The notes under the pieces: generated by a model
Seen by the model: the letters and a program-made list of their open reading frames with translations, nothing else
Databases searched by the model: none
What the model was told of the DNA's origin: nothing
Position numbers and translations under genes: made by a program
Assembly: GCF_020166495.1 (NCBI RefSeq)
Contig: NZ_JAINZS010000001.1
Span: forward strand, 372,001 to 436,000
Source of the DNA: Robertkochia aurantiaca
GTDB taxonomy: Bacteria; Bacteroidota; Bacteroidia; Flavobacteriales; Flavobacteriaceae
Direction of reading: 5' to 3'
DNA length: 64,000 nt
Shown here: in pieces, positions 26,788-35,753 of the stretch
Layout: each line of letters begins with the position of its first letter
How positions within the stretch are numbered: the first letter of the stretch is position 1

Positions 26788-27168
26788 CTTAATAAATTTT
26801 GGTTTTAGCTTATTTTATTGATTCGATTTGAGGTTATGCAAAAGTTCCCAGGATTGCTGACCACTAAGATGGTATGGATTACGAAAGCATGAAATTCATC
26901 CCGTGGATTTTCTGAGGGGGTTTCTTTTGATCACAATAGAGCAAGTGCAACAGAATCAGGGCTGCCATGTCTCAAAAGATAATCTTTCTCATAAAATGGT
27001 TTGGTTAGCTGATATTTCCTTCAATATATAAATCAAAAGCTTCAATCCCATATATATATCGGTATATGAGGCTATTATGGGGAAAAATCCCCAGCCAGGT
27101 ATACCGCGGTCATCAGGACTCATTCAGGGATTAAGAATTTTATATCTTTAAACCTTAAGACTTCTGTT
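26788..27168. promoter_or_regulatory. Regulatory gap upstream of the gluconate operon
   Basis: This 381-base non-coding gap separates two divergent genes. It holds an AT-rich inverted repeat near 27050-27069 (CATATA and TATATG arms), a perfect hairpin TGGGGA-AAAA-TCCCCA at 27078-27093, and TATCTTTA at 27143-27150 (one mismatch to the -7 consensus), 19 bases before the gluconokinase ATG. The two inverted repeats lie where an operator would be expected. I see no open frame worth calling. Confidence 0.45.
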
Positions 27169-29067
27169 ATGAATTTACAACGGCCACAGGCTATCATTCT
27201 CATGGGGGTATCAGGATCAGGTAAGACAACCATCGGAAGATTATTATCTGAACGCACCGGTATCCTATATTATGATGCCGACGACTATCATCCTCGTGAG
27301 AACATAAATAAAATGAAGAACGGGCAAGCGCTGAATGATGATGACAGATTGCCATGGCTTTCAAAGCTAAATGAACTTCTGAAAGAGAATCTGTCAAAAG
27401 ATAAAAGCTGCATTCTGGGGTGCTCTGCCCTGCGGCAGTCCTATCGCGATATTCTGACCTCAGGACTCGGCCCCTCATTTAAGTTTATTCATCTGAAGGG
27501 TTCATTTGAAACCATTGAGAAGCGGCAGAAAGAACGAAAAGATCATTTCATGCCGGCCAAATTACTGAAATCTCAGTTCGACACACTGGAGGATGCTCCG
27601 GAAGCTTTCCAGGTATCTGTAGAAGCCAATCCCGAAGAGCTGGTCAACCTTATTGAAGACCACCTGTTCAACAAAACAGAGTTTGGAATCGTAGGGATAG
27701 GAACTATGGGGAAGAGCCTGGCAAGAAATCTTGGCAGGAAACATATTCGACTTTCGCTTTATAACAGGCATGAAGCAGGAAAAGAAGAAAATGTGGCCCG
27801 TAATGCGAAAAACTCCTATGCTGAATTAAAAGAAAGTCTTGCTTTCGACGAATTACCCGCTTTTATCACCTCCCTACAAGCCCCCAGGAAAATCCTGCTG
27901 ATGATACCTGCAGGACCGGTCATAGATTCTGTAATCGATGAGCTTTTACCTCTACTGCAACCCGGTGATGTACTGATCGACGGGGGTAATTCTCATTATC
28001 GCGACACTCTGGAACGAAGCCTTAAACTGAGTTCCCTGGGTTATCATTTCATCGGTTGCGGTATCTCGGGAGGAGAACGTGGCGCTCTTGAAGGACCATC
28101 CCTAATGCCCGGTGGTGACCTGAAGGCCTACCGAATCATAGCGCCATACTTAAAGGAGGCAGCCGCTAAAGACCGCAATGGTGAGCCTTGCTGCTCGTGG
28201 ACAGGTGGAGACGGAGCAGGACATTTTGTCAAGATCATTCACAACGGGATCGAATACGGTGAAATGCAGTTGCTGGCTGAGATTTGTACCCTGTTGAAAA
28301 TCTCAGGGCATGACAATGACGAAATCAGCGCCATACTTTCTGCCTGGAATGATACATTTCTTGAGGGGTATTTACTGAAGATAACAGCCCGGATTTTTGC
28401 CTTCAGAGATAAAAAGGGCTGGCTTATTGACCGTATTCTTGATAAGGCGGGCAATAAGGGTACCGGCAGCTGGGCCACAGTTGCTGCAACCGAACTTGGA
28501 GTACCTGCAACTATGATCAGCACTGCTTTATTTGAGCGGTATCTTTCATTTTTCAAGGAGCGACGTATGGTACTTTCAAAAAGCTATAATCCTATCATAG
28601 AAAAAACAGGATTTGATACTTCCGAAATTAAAAAGGCCTTCAGGGCCGCCCGTCTCATCAATCATGCCCAGGGATTCGAGCTTATCGCCGAAGGTGGTAA
28701 TAAACATGGTTGGCCATTGAATCTCTCTGAGATCGCCAGGGTATGGACCAATGGCTGTATCATCAGATCAGAACTGATGGAAAGACTGTCAGAGCGACTG
28801 AAAGTTCAGGAGGATATCCTGCAACAAACAGAAACCAAAAGCATATTGAACAACACGGCGGGATCCCTGAAAAATACGGTAGCGAGGGCCATCACCTCAG
28901 GTGTTTCTGTTCCTGCACTCAGTTCTGCAGCCAATTACCTGAACGGCATTACCACCGCTGAAGGATCGGCAGGTATCATTCAGGCTCAGCGAGACTTTTT
29001 CGGCGCACATACCTACCAACTCAAAGACGACCCCAATCAAAATTTTTATCACACCCAATGGGAATAA
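27169..29067 (+). CDS. Gluconokinase / 6-phosphogluconate dehydrogenase fusion
   Basis: Bifunctional enzyme of 632 residues. Residues 1-168 are a GntK-type gluconokinase with P-loop GVSGSGKTT (13-21), DADDYHPREN, and CSALRQSYRD, which phosphorylates gluconate. Residues 171-632 (462 residues, the length of a complete Gnd) are decarboxylating 6-phosphogluconate dehydrogenase: FGIVGIGTMGKSLARN with GxGxxG at 176-181, DGGNSHYRDT, GISGGERGALEGPSLMPGG, KIIHNGIEYGEMQL with the catalytic Lys and Glu, and the signature ILDKAGNKGTGSW. The fusion would turn gluconate into ribulose 5-phosphate, CO2 and NAD(P)H. No stop or frameshift separates the halves. The gluconate permease gene follows nine bases later. 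Confidence 0.95.
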   Translation: MNLQRPQAIILMGVSGSGKTTIGRLLSERTGILYYDADDYHPRENINKMKNGQALNDDDRLPWLSKLNELLKENLSKDKSCILGCSALRQSYRDILTSGLGPSFKFIHLKGSFETIEKRQKERKDHFMPAKLLKSQFDTLEDAPEAFQVSVEANPEELVNLIEDHLFNKTEFGIVGIGTMGKSLARNLGRKHIRLSLYNRHEAGKEENVARNAKNSYAELKESLAFDELPAFITSLQAPRKILLMIPAGPVIDSVIDELLPLLQPGDVLIDGGNSHYRDTLERSLKLSSLGYHFIGCGISGGERGALEGPSLMPGGDLKAYRIIAPYLKEAAAKDRNGEPCCSWTGGDGAGHFVKIIHNGIEYGEMQLLAEICTLLKISGHDNDEISAILSAWNDTFLEGYLLKITARIFAFRDKKGWLIDRILDKAGNKGTGSWATVAATELGVPATMISTALFERYLSFFKERRMVLSKSYNPIIEKTGFDTSEIKKAFRAARLINHAQGFELIAEGGNKHGWPLNLSEIARVWTNGCIIRSELMERLSERLKVQEDILQQTETKSILNNTAGSLKNTVARAITSGVSVPALSSAANYLNGITTAEGSAGIIQAQRDFFGAHTYQLKDDPNQNFYHTQWE

Positions 29068-29076
29068 ACTCCGCTT

Positions 29077-30432
29077 ATGTTTAATATGACCCTACTACTG
29101 GCCGTACTGGCAGGTATCGCCATTTTACTGATCCTTATTCTTTTATTTAGAATTCACGCCTTCCTCTCATTACTCATCAGCAGTATCGCGACAGGGATAT
29201 TGGCCGGAATGACGCCGGAAGACATCATAGAAACTGTTGAAACCGGTATGGGTGGCACTCTGGGCTTTGTGGCTACGGTCGTAGGACTCGGGGCGATCTT
29301 TGGTGCCATTCTGGAACAATCAGGAGGAGCCCAGGTGATTGCAGAACACCTTTTAAAAAAGGCAGGTGTAAAGCGGGCTCCACTGGCCATGACCATTACC
29401 GGGTTTCTGATCGCCATCCCGGTGTTTTTCGAGGTGGCTTTTATCCTTATCGTTCCTATGATTTATGCCCTGCAGAAAAGAACAGGAAGATCGCTATTGC
29501 TTTTTGCCATCCCCCTACTGGCCGGTTTGGCAGTCACCCACGCATTCATCCCTCCGACCCCCGGTCCCATTGCGGTGGCAGAGATCATCGGTGCCGATCT
29601 GGGTGCGGTGATCCTCATCGGCTTTCTGGCGGGAATACCCACTGTACTGGTGAGCGGGATACTATTCGGAAAATACATCGGTAAAAAGATTTTTCTACCT
29701 GTTCCCTTTTCTGAATATGAAGAACATGAACAATCTGATAAAGTTAAAAAGGCTCCATCTTTCAGACAGGTGCTTTCTCTGATAGCTATTCCCATTGTAC
29801 TCATTCTTTTGAATACCCTGCTTAATACCGATGTAACCGGCTTACAGGGAACACGCCTGGCAGAAGTATTTTCTCTTCTGGGGCATCCCTTTACCGCTCT
29901 GATCATCGCAAATATCATCGCCTGGTACGTGCTGGGAATAAAAAAAGGCTTCAGTAAGAAGGAATTACTTGATATGAGCGGGAAATCTCTGGCACCAGCC
30001 GGGATGATCATACTGATAACAGGAGCCGGTGGGGTATTCAAGCAAGTGCTCGTCAATACAGGAGCAGGAAATATGATCGCGCAGGCCTTATCTGATATCG
30101 GCTTCCCGCTGCTGCTTTTCGCCTTTATCATGGCCGCCCTTATACGGGTCATTCAGGGGTCTGCCACAGTGGCAATGATCACCGCTGCCGGGATAGTATC
30201 ACCCTTATTGCAATCAAGCGGGGATATGTCTGCCCTTACCCTTGGCTGTGTGGTCATAGCTATCGCTTCAGGGGCATCGATCTTTTCTCATCTGAACGAC
30301 AGCGGATTCTGGCTTGTAAGCCAGTATCTTGGAATGAACGAGAAACAAACCTTCCGTTCCTGGACACTGATGACCACTATTTTGGCATTCACGGGATTAG
30401 CTTCGGTAAGTCTGATTCAATTTTTCCTATAA
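29077..30432 (+). CDS. GntP-family gluconate permease
   Basis: Inner-membrane proton-coupled importer of 451 residues with about 12 or more hydrophobic segments. GntP-family marks are LRIHAFLSL-like RIHAFLSLLISSIATGI near the N-terminus, GMGGTLGFVATVVGLGAIFG (about 50-70), HAFIPPTPGPIAVAEI (about 152-167), and IRVIQGSATVAMITAAGI near the C-terminus. It lies nine bases after the gluconokinase/dehydrogenase fusion, so gluconate (or a close sugar acid) is the probable substrate. The following hairpin marks the operon end. Confidence 0.93.
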   Translation: MFNMTLLLAVLAGIAILLILILLFRIHAFLSLLISSIATGILAGMTPEDIIETVETGMGGTLGFVATVVGLGAIFGAILEQSGGAQVIAEHLLKKAGVKRAPLAMTITGFLIAIPVFFEVAFILIVPMIYALQKRTGRSLLLFAIPLLAGLAVTHAFIPPTPGPIAVAEIIGADLGAVILIGFLAGIPTVLVSGILFGKYIGKKIFLPVPFSEYEEHEQSDKVKKAPSFRQVLSLIAIPIVLILLNTLLNTDVTGLQGTRLAEVFSLLGHPFTALIIANIIAWYVLGIKKGFSKKELLDMSGKSLAPAGMIILITGAGGVFKQVLVNTGAGNMIAQALSDIGFPLLLFAFIMAALIRVIQGSATVAMITAAGIVSPLLQSSGDMSALTLGCVVIAIASGASIFSHLNDSGFWLVSQYLGMNEKQTFRSWTLMTTILAFTGLASVSLIQFFL

Positions 30433-30458
30433 AAAAAGCCGGGTAAACACCCGGCTTT
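30431..30458. terminator. Terminator between the gluconate operon and the coiled-coil protein gene
   Basis: AAAGCCGGGT and ACCCGGCTTT form a perfect 10-base stem with an AAAC loop. The A run on the left makes it strongest for the minus-strand gene; it may also serve the plus strand. Confidence 0.85.
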
Positions 30459-30480
30459 AAACAAATTTCTAATACTGCTG

Positions 30481-31386
30481 TTATCTCAATTCAAACTGAG
30501 AAGCTCCGAGTTCACGTAGTTTTTCATCGTAAATCACAACGTTATAAACCCCCTCAGGGAAATTATCGTCACCTTCTTTACTAATGAAATCGCAAACATC
30601 AAGCAGGGTATTTTCGTAATAAAAGCTTGAAGCTTTACTGTAGGTAATGCTCTTACCTTCTTCTTCGCCCTCAGCCTCTTTAGCTGCAACAGCTCTCTCT
30701 CCCATAATAACCCCTGACGGATCTGTTACCTGGATATAGAATTGCTTGGCTCCGGGCTTGGCAATACGGTTCGCACCAACGGTGTAGCAGATTCTGAACT
30801 TGTCTGCTCTTCTGTTGTTGGTTACACTAACAAGTTTACCGCTGTTTCTTTCTTTCACAGCCTCAACATTGAACTTGGTTAACCCAAGGGCAGCTCCGGT
30901 CTCAACAACCTTGGCCAGCTGAGTATTCTGAACGATCAGAGAGTCGGTGAACATCGATTGCTCTTCAAGTGCTACCTTAGTGCTGTCTACCTCCATGGCA
31001 AGCAGGGTGTTTGAAGCACGCAGTGAATCATTCTGAGCAAGCAGGTATTCACGCTCCTTGGTAAGCTGACGAACCTGTCTGCGGTATTTTGATAAAGCGC
31101 CGATATCGGCCTTCATTGTTTTTACAGAATCGATATATGCGGCAATTCTGTTTCGGGCTTCCACCAATTCCTTGTTGGTCTCTTCACTTTCAGAAATAGC
31201 ACGATCATAATCTGATTGCAGGTTGTTCAGGTCTTCGATAACCAGGTTCTTCTCCTGGTTCAATTTGGCTGTGGTTTCCTTTTTGTCATTGTAAAGGCTA
31301 ATGGTATAGATCAGGGTCCCGATAAAGGCGGCAGCCAATAACCCGGCGATCACTTTCAAACCATTATTACTTTTTGTTTCAGTCAT
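30481..31386 (-). CDS. Membrane-anchored coiled-coil protein, function unknown
   Basis: A 301-residue protein starting MTETKSNNGLKVIAG. One membrane helix (about 9-32) is followed by a long coiled coil (about 35-165; heptad-like QEKNLVIEDLNNLQSDYDRA and similar), then a globular C-terminal domain (about 175-301) with FRICYTVGANRIAKPG and ITYSKASSFYYENTLLDVCDF. It probably spans the inner membrane once with the bulk in the periplasm. Homologues are widespread in flavobacteria and are sometimes mislabelled as chromosome-partitioning proteins because of the coiled coil; there is no ATPase domain here. The ATG at 31386 is preferred over a frame opening ten codons earlier. Confidence 0.75.
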   Translation of the reverse strand: MTETKSNNGLKVIAGLLAAAFIGTLIYTISLYNDKKETTAKLNQEKNLVIEDLNNLQSDYDRAISESEETNKELVEARNRIAAYIDSVKTMKADIGALSKYRRQVRQLTKEREYLLAQNDSLRASNTLLAMEVDSTKVALEEQSMFTDSLIVQNTQLAKVVETGAALGLTKFNVEAVKERNSGKLVSVTNNRRADKFRICYTVGANRIAKPGAKQFYIQVTDPSGVIMGERAVAAKEAEGEEEGKSITYSKASSFYYENTLLDVCDFISKEGDDNFPEGVYNVVIYDEKLRELGASQFELR

Positions 31387-31512
31387 AATTTGTTTTTTAA
31401 AATTTAGGATGCGCAATTTAATCGAGCGAACTTTCTTAAATTGCTTCTTGCTTATATATACGGTGTAAACATTTTTTTAGATTATTTTCGCACTTTAGAA
31501 ATAAAAATTTTT

Positions 31513-32535
31513 ATGCAAAAACCCTCATTTTTAAAGGTTTATGATTTAAAAAAAATTCATGAACAAATAAAGATCCGTTCAGGTGAGACCAAACTGGGTG
31601 AGAAATTTCAGTTCCTGGATCCTGAGGGTGACTTCGAAGAACAACTGGAAAATTCAGACAGTAAATATGTGCTCTTCGGCATTGAAGAAGATATCGGAGT
31701 CATTGGAAATCATGGTGTTGCGGGCGCCAGAAATGCCTGGAAAGCCGCATTACCTTCGATACTCAACCTGCAGTATAACGATTACATTAAAGGTAAAAAG
31801 GTATTGCTTCTCGGCCATATGGATTTTGATGAGCTGTACCATCAACTAAGCGGGTTGGAAGGTGAAGAACGAACAGAAAAAGCAAGAGAAATCACCAACT
31901 TTGTAGACAAACAGATAGTCATTGTTGTAAATCGTATCGTCAGTGCAGGAAAAATACCTATTGTTATTGGCGGAGGTCATAACAATGCCTACGGAAATAT
32001 AAAAGGAGCATCCCTGGCGTTAGGCAAACCCGTCAATGCCCTCAACTTCGATGCGCATACCGACTTCAGAAAGAGGGAATCCCGGCATAGTGGTAATGGT
32101 TTTTCATATGCGTGGTACGAAGGATTCCTGCAACGGTATTTCATTTTCGGATTACACGAGAATTATACCCCTAAGAAAGTATTCAAAAAACTGCTAAAGG
32201 AGAATAATATAGCCTTTAATACCTTTGAAGAAATTTCGGTAAGACAGGAAAAAGGATTGGAATACCAGATATCAGAAGGCATAGACTTTGTGAAATCGAA
32301 CAGCTTCGGTCTGGAGATCGATCTTGACGCCATAAGCGATATGCCGAGCAGTGCGATGACGCCAAGCGGGTTTGACCTCAATGTCGCCAGAAATCTTGTT
32401 TTCAAAGCTTCCAGAAGCAAAAATATTGCCTGGCTTCATATCTGTGAAGGTTTACCGGGAGAAGAAGGAAGCACCGATTTTATTAAGGTAGGAAAAGCTA
32501 TTGCTTTGCTGGTTGCTGATTTTCTTCGGAAATAG
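31513..32535 (+). CDS. hutG: Arginase-family ureohydrolase, probable formimidoylglutamase
   Basis: Probable enzyme of histidine breakdown, hydrolysing N-formimino-L-glutamate to glutamate and formamide. The 340-residue form starting MQKPSFLKVYDLKKIHEQ has the two-manganese arginase-fold motifs: GGGHNNAYG (histidine ligand), NFDAHTDFR (DAHxD ligands), and EIDLDAISDMPSSAMTP, which replaces the usual SxDxDxxDP. The IRSGETKLGEKFQF opening is typical of flavobacterial homologues. hutI is about 20 kb away, which supports the assignment weakly. Agmatinase or arginase activity is not excluded. A longer frame begins at 31441, but the ATG at 31513 fits the family start. Confidence 0.75.
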   Translation: MQKPSFLKVYDLKKIHEQIKIRSGETKLGEKFQFLDPEGDFEEQLENSDSKYVLFGIEEDIGVIGNHGVAGARNAWKAALPSILNLQYNDYIKGKKVLLLGHMDFDELYHQLSGLEGEERTEKAREITNFVDKQIVIVVNRIVSAGKIPIVIGGGHNNAYGNIKGASLALGKPVNALNFDAHTDFRKRESRHSGNGFSYAWYEGFLQRYFIFGLHENYTPKKVFKKLLKENNIAFNTFEEISVRQEKGLEYQISEGIDFVKSNSFGLEIDLDAISDMPSSAMTPSGFDLNVARNLVFKASRSKNIAWLHICEGLPGEEGSTDFIKVGKAIALLVADFLRK

Positions 32536-32659
32536 TCATGACCCATTTAAATGTTGTGAATTCAGAGATACAACTATGCTTAACCAACTATTTTTCAATC
32601 GTTTACATATAAACTTACATCATAGACAACAATTTTCGAGACCACTGCATGAAATTTCC

Positions 32660-32667
32660 TATATTTG
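32660..32667 (+). promoter_or_regulatory. -7 element before the 54-residue membrane protein
   Basis: TATATTTG is a full TAnnTTTG match, 43 bases before the small ORF's ATG. The upstream partner is weak (TTTTCG near 32633). Confidence 0.5.
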
Positions 32668-32710
32668 AACCATAAAGAACCCCAATTCTTTAACTCTAAT
32701 TAGAACGATT

Positions 32711-32875
32711 ATGCATAACCTACTTTTGGCGATCAACGTTTCCAAACTTACTTCTCTGCTCAGCTCCGGCTTTCTTATCTGCCTGGTTCTTCTGATCATA
32801 GCTCTTTACAGGAACCTGAAACTCAAGGCTGAAAATGAACGCCTGAGAAACAAAACGGAGAAAAGCCGGGGATAG
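32711..32875 (+). CDS. Small membrane protein of 54 residues
   Basis: A short open frame, MHNLLLAINVSKLTS onward, 54 residues. It has one clear hydrophobic helix (about residues 17-33, GFLICLVLLIIALYR core) and then a charged, probably cytoplasmic tail (NLKLKAENERLRNKTEKSRG) with heptad-like spacing. Support comes from its own -7 promoter element, a sensible membrane-protein pattern, and its position in an otherwise empty gap between hutG and the metallo-beta-lactamase-fold gene. I recognise no family. Confidence 0.55.
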   Translation: MHNLLLAINVSKLTSLLSSGFLICLVLLIIALYRNLKLKAENERLRNKTEKSRG

Positions 32876-32929
32876 TTATTGGATTTTTCATATCGATGCT
32901 TATATGTATCTTTAAGAAAAACCAATGAT

Positions 32930-33673
32930 ATGAGAATCGTACTCTTTTTTCTTTTTTTATTTGCTTCCACGCACCTGCAGGCTCAATTACCCGAGCCAGA
33001 CATGTATAATAATATTACCGTTCAACCCGTCGTTCACGGGTCTCTGATGCTCGAATATAACGGAAAAGTAATCTATGCTGATCCATATGGCGGAGCGGAG
33101 CGCTATACGTCTTTGCCAGAACCTGACATTATTCTTATCACAGATATTCACGGCGATCATTATAATGAAGAAACACTCCGGGCGGTTTTCCACGAAGATG
33201 TTTTAATCGCTGCCCCATTAGCTGTGCGCCAGATGATGCCTTCAGAAATAGCTGAGAAAACGGTTATTATTTCTAACGGAGAAACCAAAGATATTGGAGG
33301 TGTAACTGTCGAAGCCGTACCCATGTACAATCTTCCGGAAGATGAAGAATCACGGCACCCGAAGGGTCGGGGAAACGGCTATATTCTCGATCTGGACGGA
33401 ACCCGGGTTTATATCAGTGGTGACACCGAGGATATTCCTGAAATGCGGGCCTTACAAAATATCGACCTTGCTTTCGTTTGCATGAATATGCCTTATACCA
33501 TGACCGTCGAACAGGCTGCAGATGCCGTTCTGGAATTCAAACCAGAGGTGGTCTACCCTTACCATTACCGGGGAAGACCTGAAATAAGCGATACCTCAGA
33601 ATTCAGACAGCTCGTTAAAGCTGAAAACAATGACATCGAGGTTCGACTTAAGAATTGGTATACCGGCGAATAA
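32930..33673 (+). CDS. Secreted metallo-beta-lactamase-fold hydrolase
   Basis: Exported hydrolase of 247 residues, starting MRIVLFFLFLFASTHLQAQ, with a signal peptide of about 19 residues. The mature part follows the UPF0173-like metallo-beta-lactamase plan: YADPYGGAERY (first strand metal aspartate), ITDIHGDHYNEET (HxxDH-like metal motif, here DIHGDH), YISGDTEDIPEM (the GDT motif) and YPYHYRG with the last histidine. Substrate unknown. A longer frame opens with TTG at 32879 but would hide the signal peptide, so the ATG at 32930 is used. A cytoplasmic paralogue lies at 44453-45130. Confidence 0.85.
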   Translation: MRIVLFFLFLFASTHLQAQLPEPDMYNNITVQPVVHGSLMLEYNGKVIYADPYGGAERYTSLPEPDIILITDIHGDHYNEETLRAVFHEDVLIAAPLAVRQMMPSEIAEKTVIISNGETKDIGGVTVEAVPMYNLPEDEESRHPKGRGNGYILDLDGTRVYISGDTEDIPEMRALQNIDLAFVCMNMPYTMTVEQAADAVLEFKPEVVYPYHYRGRPEISDTSEFRQLVKAENNDIEVRLKNWYTGE

Positions 33674-33700
33674 AAAAGGGAGGCTTGATGCCTCCCCTTT
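33672..33700 (-). terminator. Terminator of ettA
   Basis: GGGAGGC and GCCTCCC form a seven-base stem with a five-base loop; read on the minus strand it ends in six T, fitting ettA. The plus-strand side has a broken T run. Confidence 0.82.
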
Positions 33701-33707
33701 CCTTTGA

Positions 33708-35402
33708 TTAGTCTCTGATAAGTTTTTTGTATTTGATACGCTTGGGAGTAAGATCTTCACCCAGACGTTTTCTTTTATTCTCTTCATATTCTGAAAAACT
33801 ACCTTCAAAGAAATAAACCTGAGAGTTTCCTTCGAATGCAAGTATATGAGTACAGATACGATCAAGGAACCATCTGTCGTGAGAGATGACCACGGCACAA
33901 CCCGCAAAATTCTCCAGACCTTCTTCCAAAGCCCGAAGCGTGTTAACGTCGAGATCGTTGGTTGGCTCATCAAGCAGAAGTACGTTACCCTCTTCCTTGA
34001 GTGTCATGGCCAGGTGAAGACGGTTTCTTTCACCTCCTGAAAGAGTGTTCACCTTCTTGTTCTGTTCGCTTCCGGAGAAATTAAAACGGCTGAGATAAGC
34101 TCGCGAATTCACCTGTCGGCCACCCATCATAATCAGATCCTGTCCGTCAGAGAAGTTTTCCCAGATCGATTTTTCAGCATCAATATCTTTATGGGACTGA
34201 TCGACATAAGCGATCTTCACGGTATCTCCCACCTCGAACGAGCCCTTATCGGGTTGTTCCTCACCCATGATCATGCGGAATATGGTCGTTTTTCCAGCTC
34301 CGTTGGGTCCTATGATTCCGACGATACCTGCCTGCGGAAGTTTAAAATTCAGGTCCTCATACAGGAGTTTATCTCCGTAGGCTTTGGCAACGCCTTTCGC
34401 CTCTATAACATTGGTACCCAGCCTGGGACCGTTCGGAATATAGATCTCGAGCTTCTCATCCAGTTTTTTCTGGTCTTCGTTGAGCAGTTTATCATAGTTG
34501 TTCAGACGTGCTTTTTGCTTGGCCTGTCTTCCCTTCGGTGCCATACGCACCCATTCCAGTTCCCGCTCCAGGGTTTTCTGTCTTTTCGAAGCCTGCTTCT
34601 GCTCCTGGGCCAGTCTTTTTGACTTTTGCTCCAGCCATGAAGAATAATTCCCTTTCCATGGAATACCTTCTCCCCTGTCAAGTTCCAAAATCCAGCCGGC
34701 CACATTATCCAGAAAGTACCTGTCGTGCGTTACGGCGATGACCGTTCCGCTGTATTGCGAGAGGTGTTGTTCCAGCCAGAGCACCGATTCTGCATCAAGG
34801 TGGTTGGTGGGCTCATCAAGCAGTAATACGTCAGGTTGCTGCAATAGCAGACGACACAAGGCCACCCTTCGGCGCTCTCCTCCGGAAAGCACGCTTATTG
34901 GCTTATCGGGTTCCGGAGTACGCAAGGCATCCATGGCGATCTCCAGTTTGGTATCGAGTTCCCAGGCGTTGGTAGCATCGATTTTATCCTGCAGAACAGC
35001 CTGCCGGTCCATTAGCTTTTGCATCTTATCAGCATCCTCATAAACCTCCGGTACTCCGAAACTATCGTTGATCTGATTGTACTCATCCAGCACAGCGGTG
35101 ATCTCTGCCACCCCCTCTTTTACCACTTCGATCACGGTTTTTGATTCGTCAAGTTGTGGTTCCTGCTCCAGATATCCCACAGTATATCCCGGAGAAAATA
35201 CCACATCACCCTGGTAGTTCTTGTCCTCTCCTGCAATGATGCGTAAGAGAGTCGACTTACCAGAACCATTGAGTCCGAGGATTCCGATTTTGGCTCCGTA
35301 GAAAAAGCTCAGGTAAATATTATTAAGTACCTGCTTATTTGATGAGGAGTAGGTTTTAGAAACCCCCGACATGGAGAATATGACTTTTTTATCGTCAGAC
35401 AT
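33708..35402 (-). CDS. ettA: Energy-dependent translational throttle protein EttA (ABC-F)
   Basis: Ribosome-associated ABC-F ATPase that gates the first peptide-bond cycles according to cell energy in known members. The 564 residues carry two ATPase domains: GLNGSGKST (about 43-51) with LSGGERRR and LLLDEPTNHLD, and GPNGAGKTT (about 358-366) with LSGGERNR and LLLDEPTNDLD. The linker between them includes the charged arm segment ERELEWVRMAPKGRQAKQKAR, which contacts tRNA in EttA. There are no membrane segments. It is downstream of the 58-residue membrane protein gene and is probably co-transcribed with it. Confidence 0.96.
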   Translation of the reverse strand: MSDDKKVIFSMSGVSKTYSSSNKQVLNNIYLSFFYGAKIGILGLNGSGKSTLLRIIAGEDKNYQGDVVFSPGYTVGYLEQEPQLDESKTVIEVVKEGVAEITAVLDEYNQINDSFGVPEVYEDADKMQKLMDRQAVLQDKIDATNAWELDTKLEIAMDALRTPEPDKPISVLSGGERRRVALCRLLLQQPDVLLLDEPTNHLDAESVLWLEQHLSQYSGTVIAVTHDRYFLDNVAGWILELDRGEGIPWKGNYSSWLEQKSKRLAQEQKQASKRQKTLERELEWVRMAPKGRQAKQKARLNNYDKLLNEDQKKLDEKLEIYIPNGPRLGTNVIEAKGVAKAYGDKLLYEDLNFKLPQAGIVGIIGPNGAGKTTIFRMIMGEEQPDKGSFEVGDTVKIAYVDQSHKDIDAEKSIWENFSDGQDLIMMGGRQVNSRAYLSRFNFSGSEQNKKVNTLSGGERNRLHLAMTLKEEGNVLLLDEPTNDLDVNTLRALEEGLENFAGCAVVISHDRWFLDRICTHILAFEGNSQVYFFEGSFSEYEENKRKRLGEDLTPKRIKYKKLIRD

Positions 35403-35459
35403 CGTAAATGTTTTTAATATTAATCAATTGAGTAATTCATCATTGGATACAGCACAGAT

Positions 35460-35636
35460 CTATACCCTTCCTTTTAACGCATTGAAAACCCAGGCAATGG
35501 CAAAGAAGCCTACTCCAACCGCAGCAAAGCCGTAACCTGCTACTTCCCGGTATTTAAAGGCGCCCAGGGCGATCAGTCCCAATCCGACCACGATCATGAT
35601 CCAGGTTGCCCAGGCCAAAATGGTATTCTTGTTCAT
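35460..35636 (-). CDS. Small two-helix membrane protein (probable CAL67264 family)
   Basis: A 58-residue protein starting MNKNTILAWATWIMIVVG. Two hydrophobic helices (about 7-26 and 32-52) are joined by KYREVAGYG and end in FNALKGRV. It closely resembles, from memory, the flavobacterial small membrane protein family named after Gramella CAL67264; no function is known. Two codons upstream a possible alternative start would add Met-Gly. It lies 57 bases upstream of ettA in the same direction. Confidence 0.75.
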   Translation of the reverse strand: MNKNTILAWATWIMIVVGLGLIALGAFKYREVAGYGFAAVGVGFFAIAWVFNALKGRV

Positions 35637-35753
35637 TCCCATGAATAAATTTTTAAATGTTCTTGTCTAGTAGTTAAAAAGAGGCCAAATATCGTACAAT
35701 TTAAGGAAATATTGGGGATTTAAATAAGACTTGTTTTCGTATTTTAGCGACGC

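Noticed and set aside
29463-30152. 229-codon open frame antisense to the gluconate permease gene
   Set aside because: It is a shadow of the permease frame: no recognisable domain, and the permease on the other strand has full family motifs. Similar long antisense frames at 23504-24154, 36400-36852 and 60286-60726 were rejected for the same reason.
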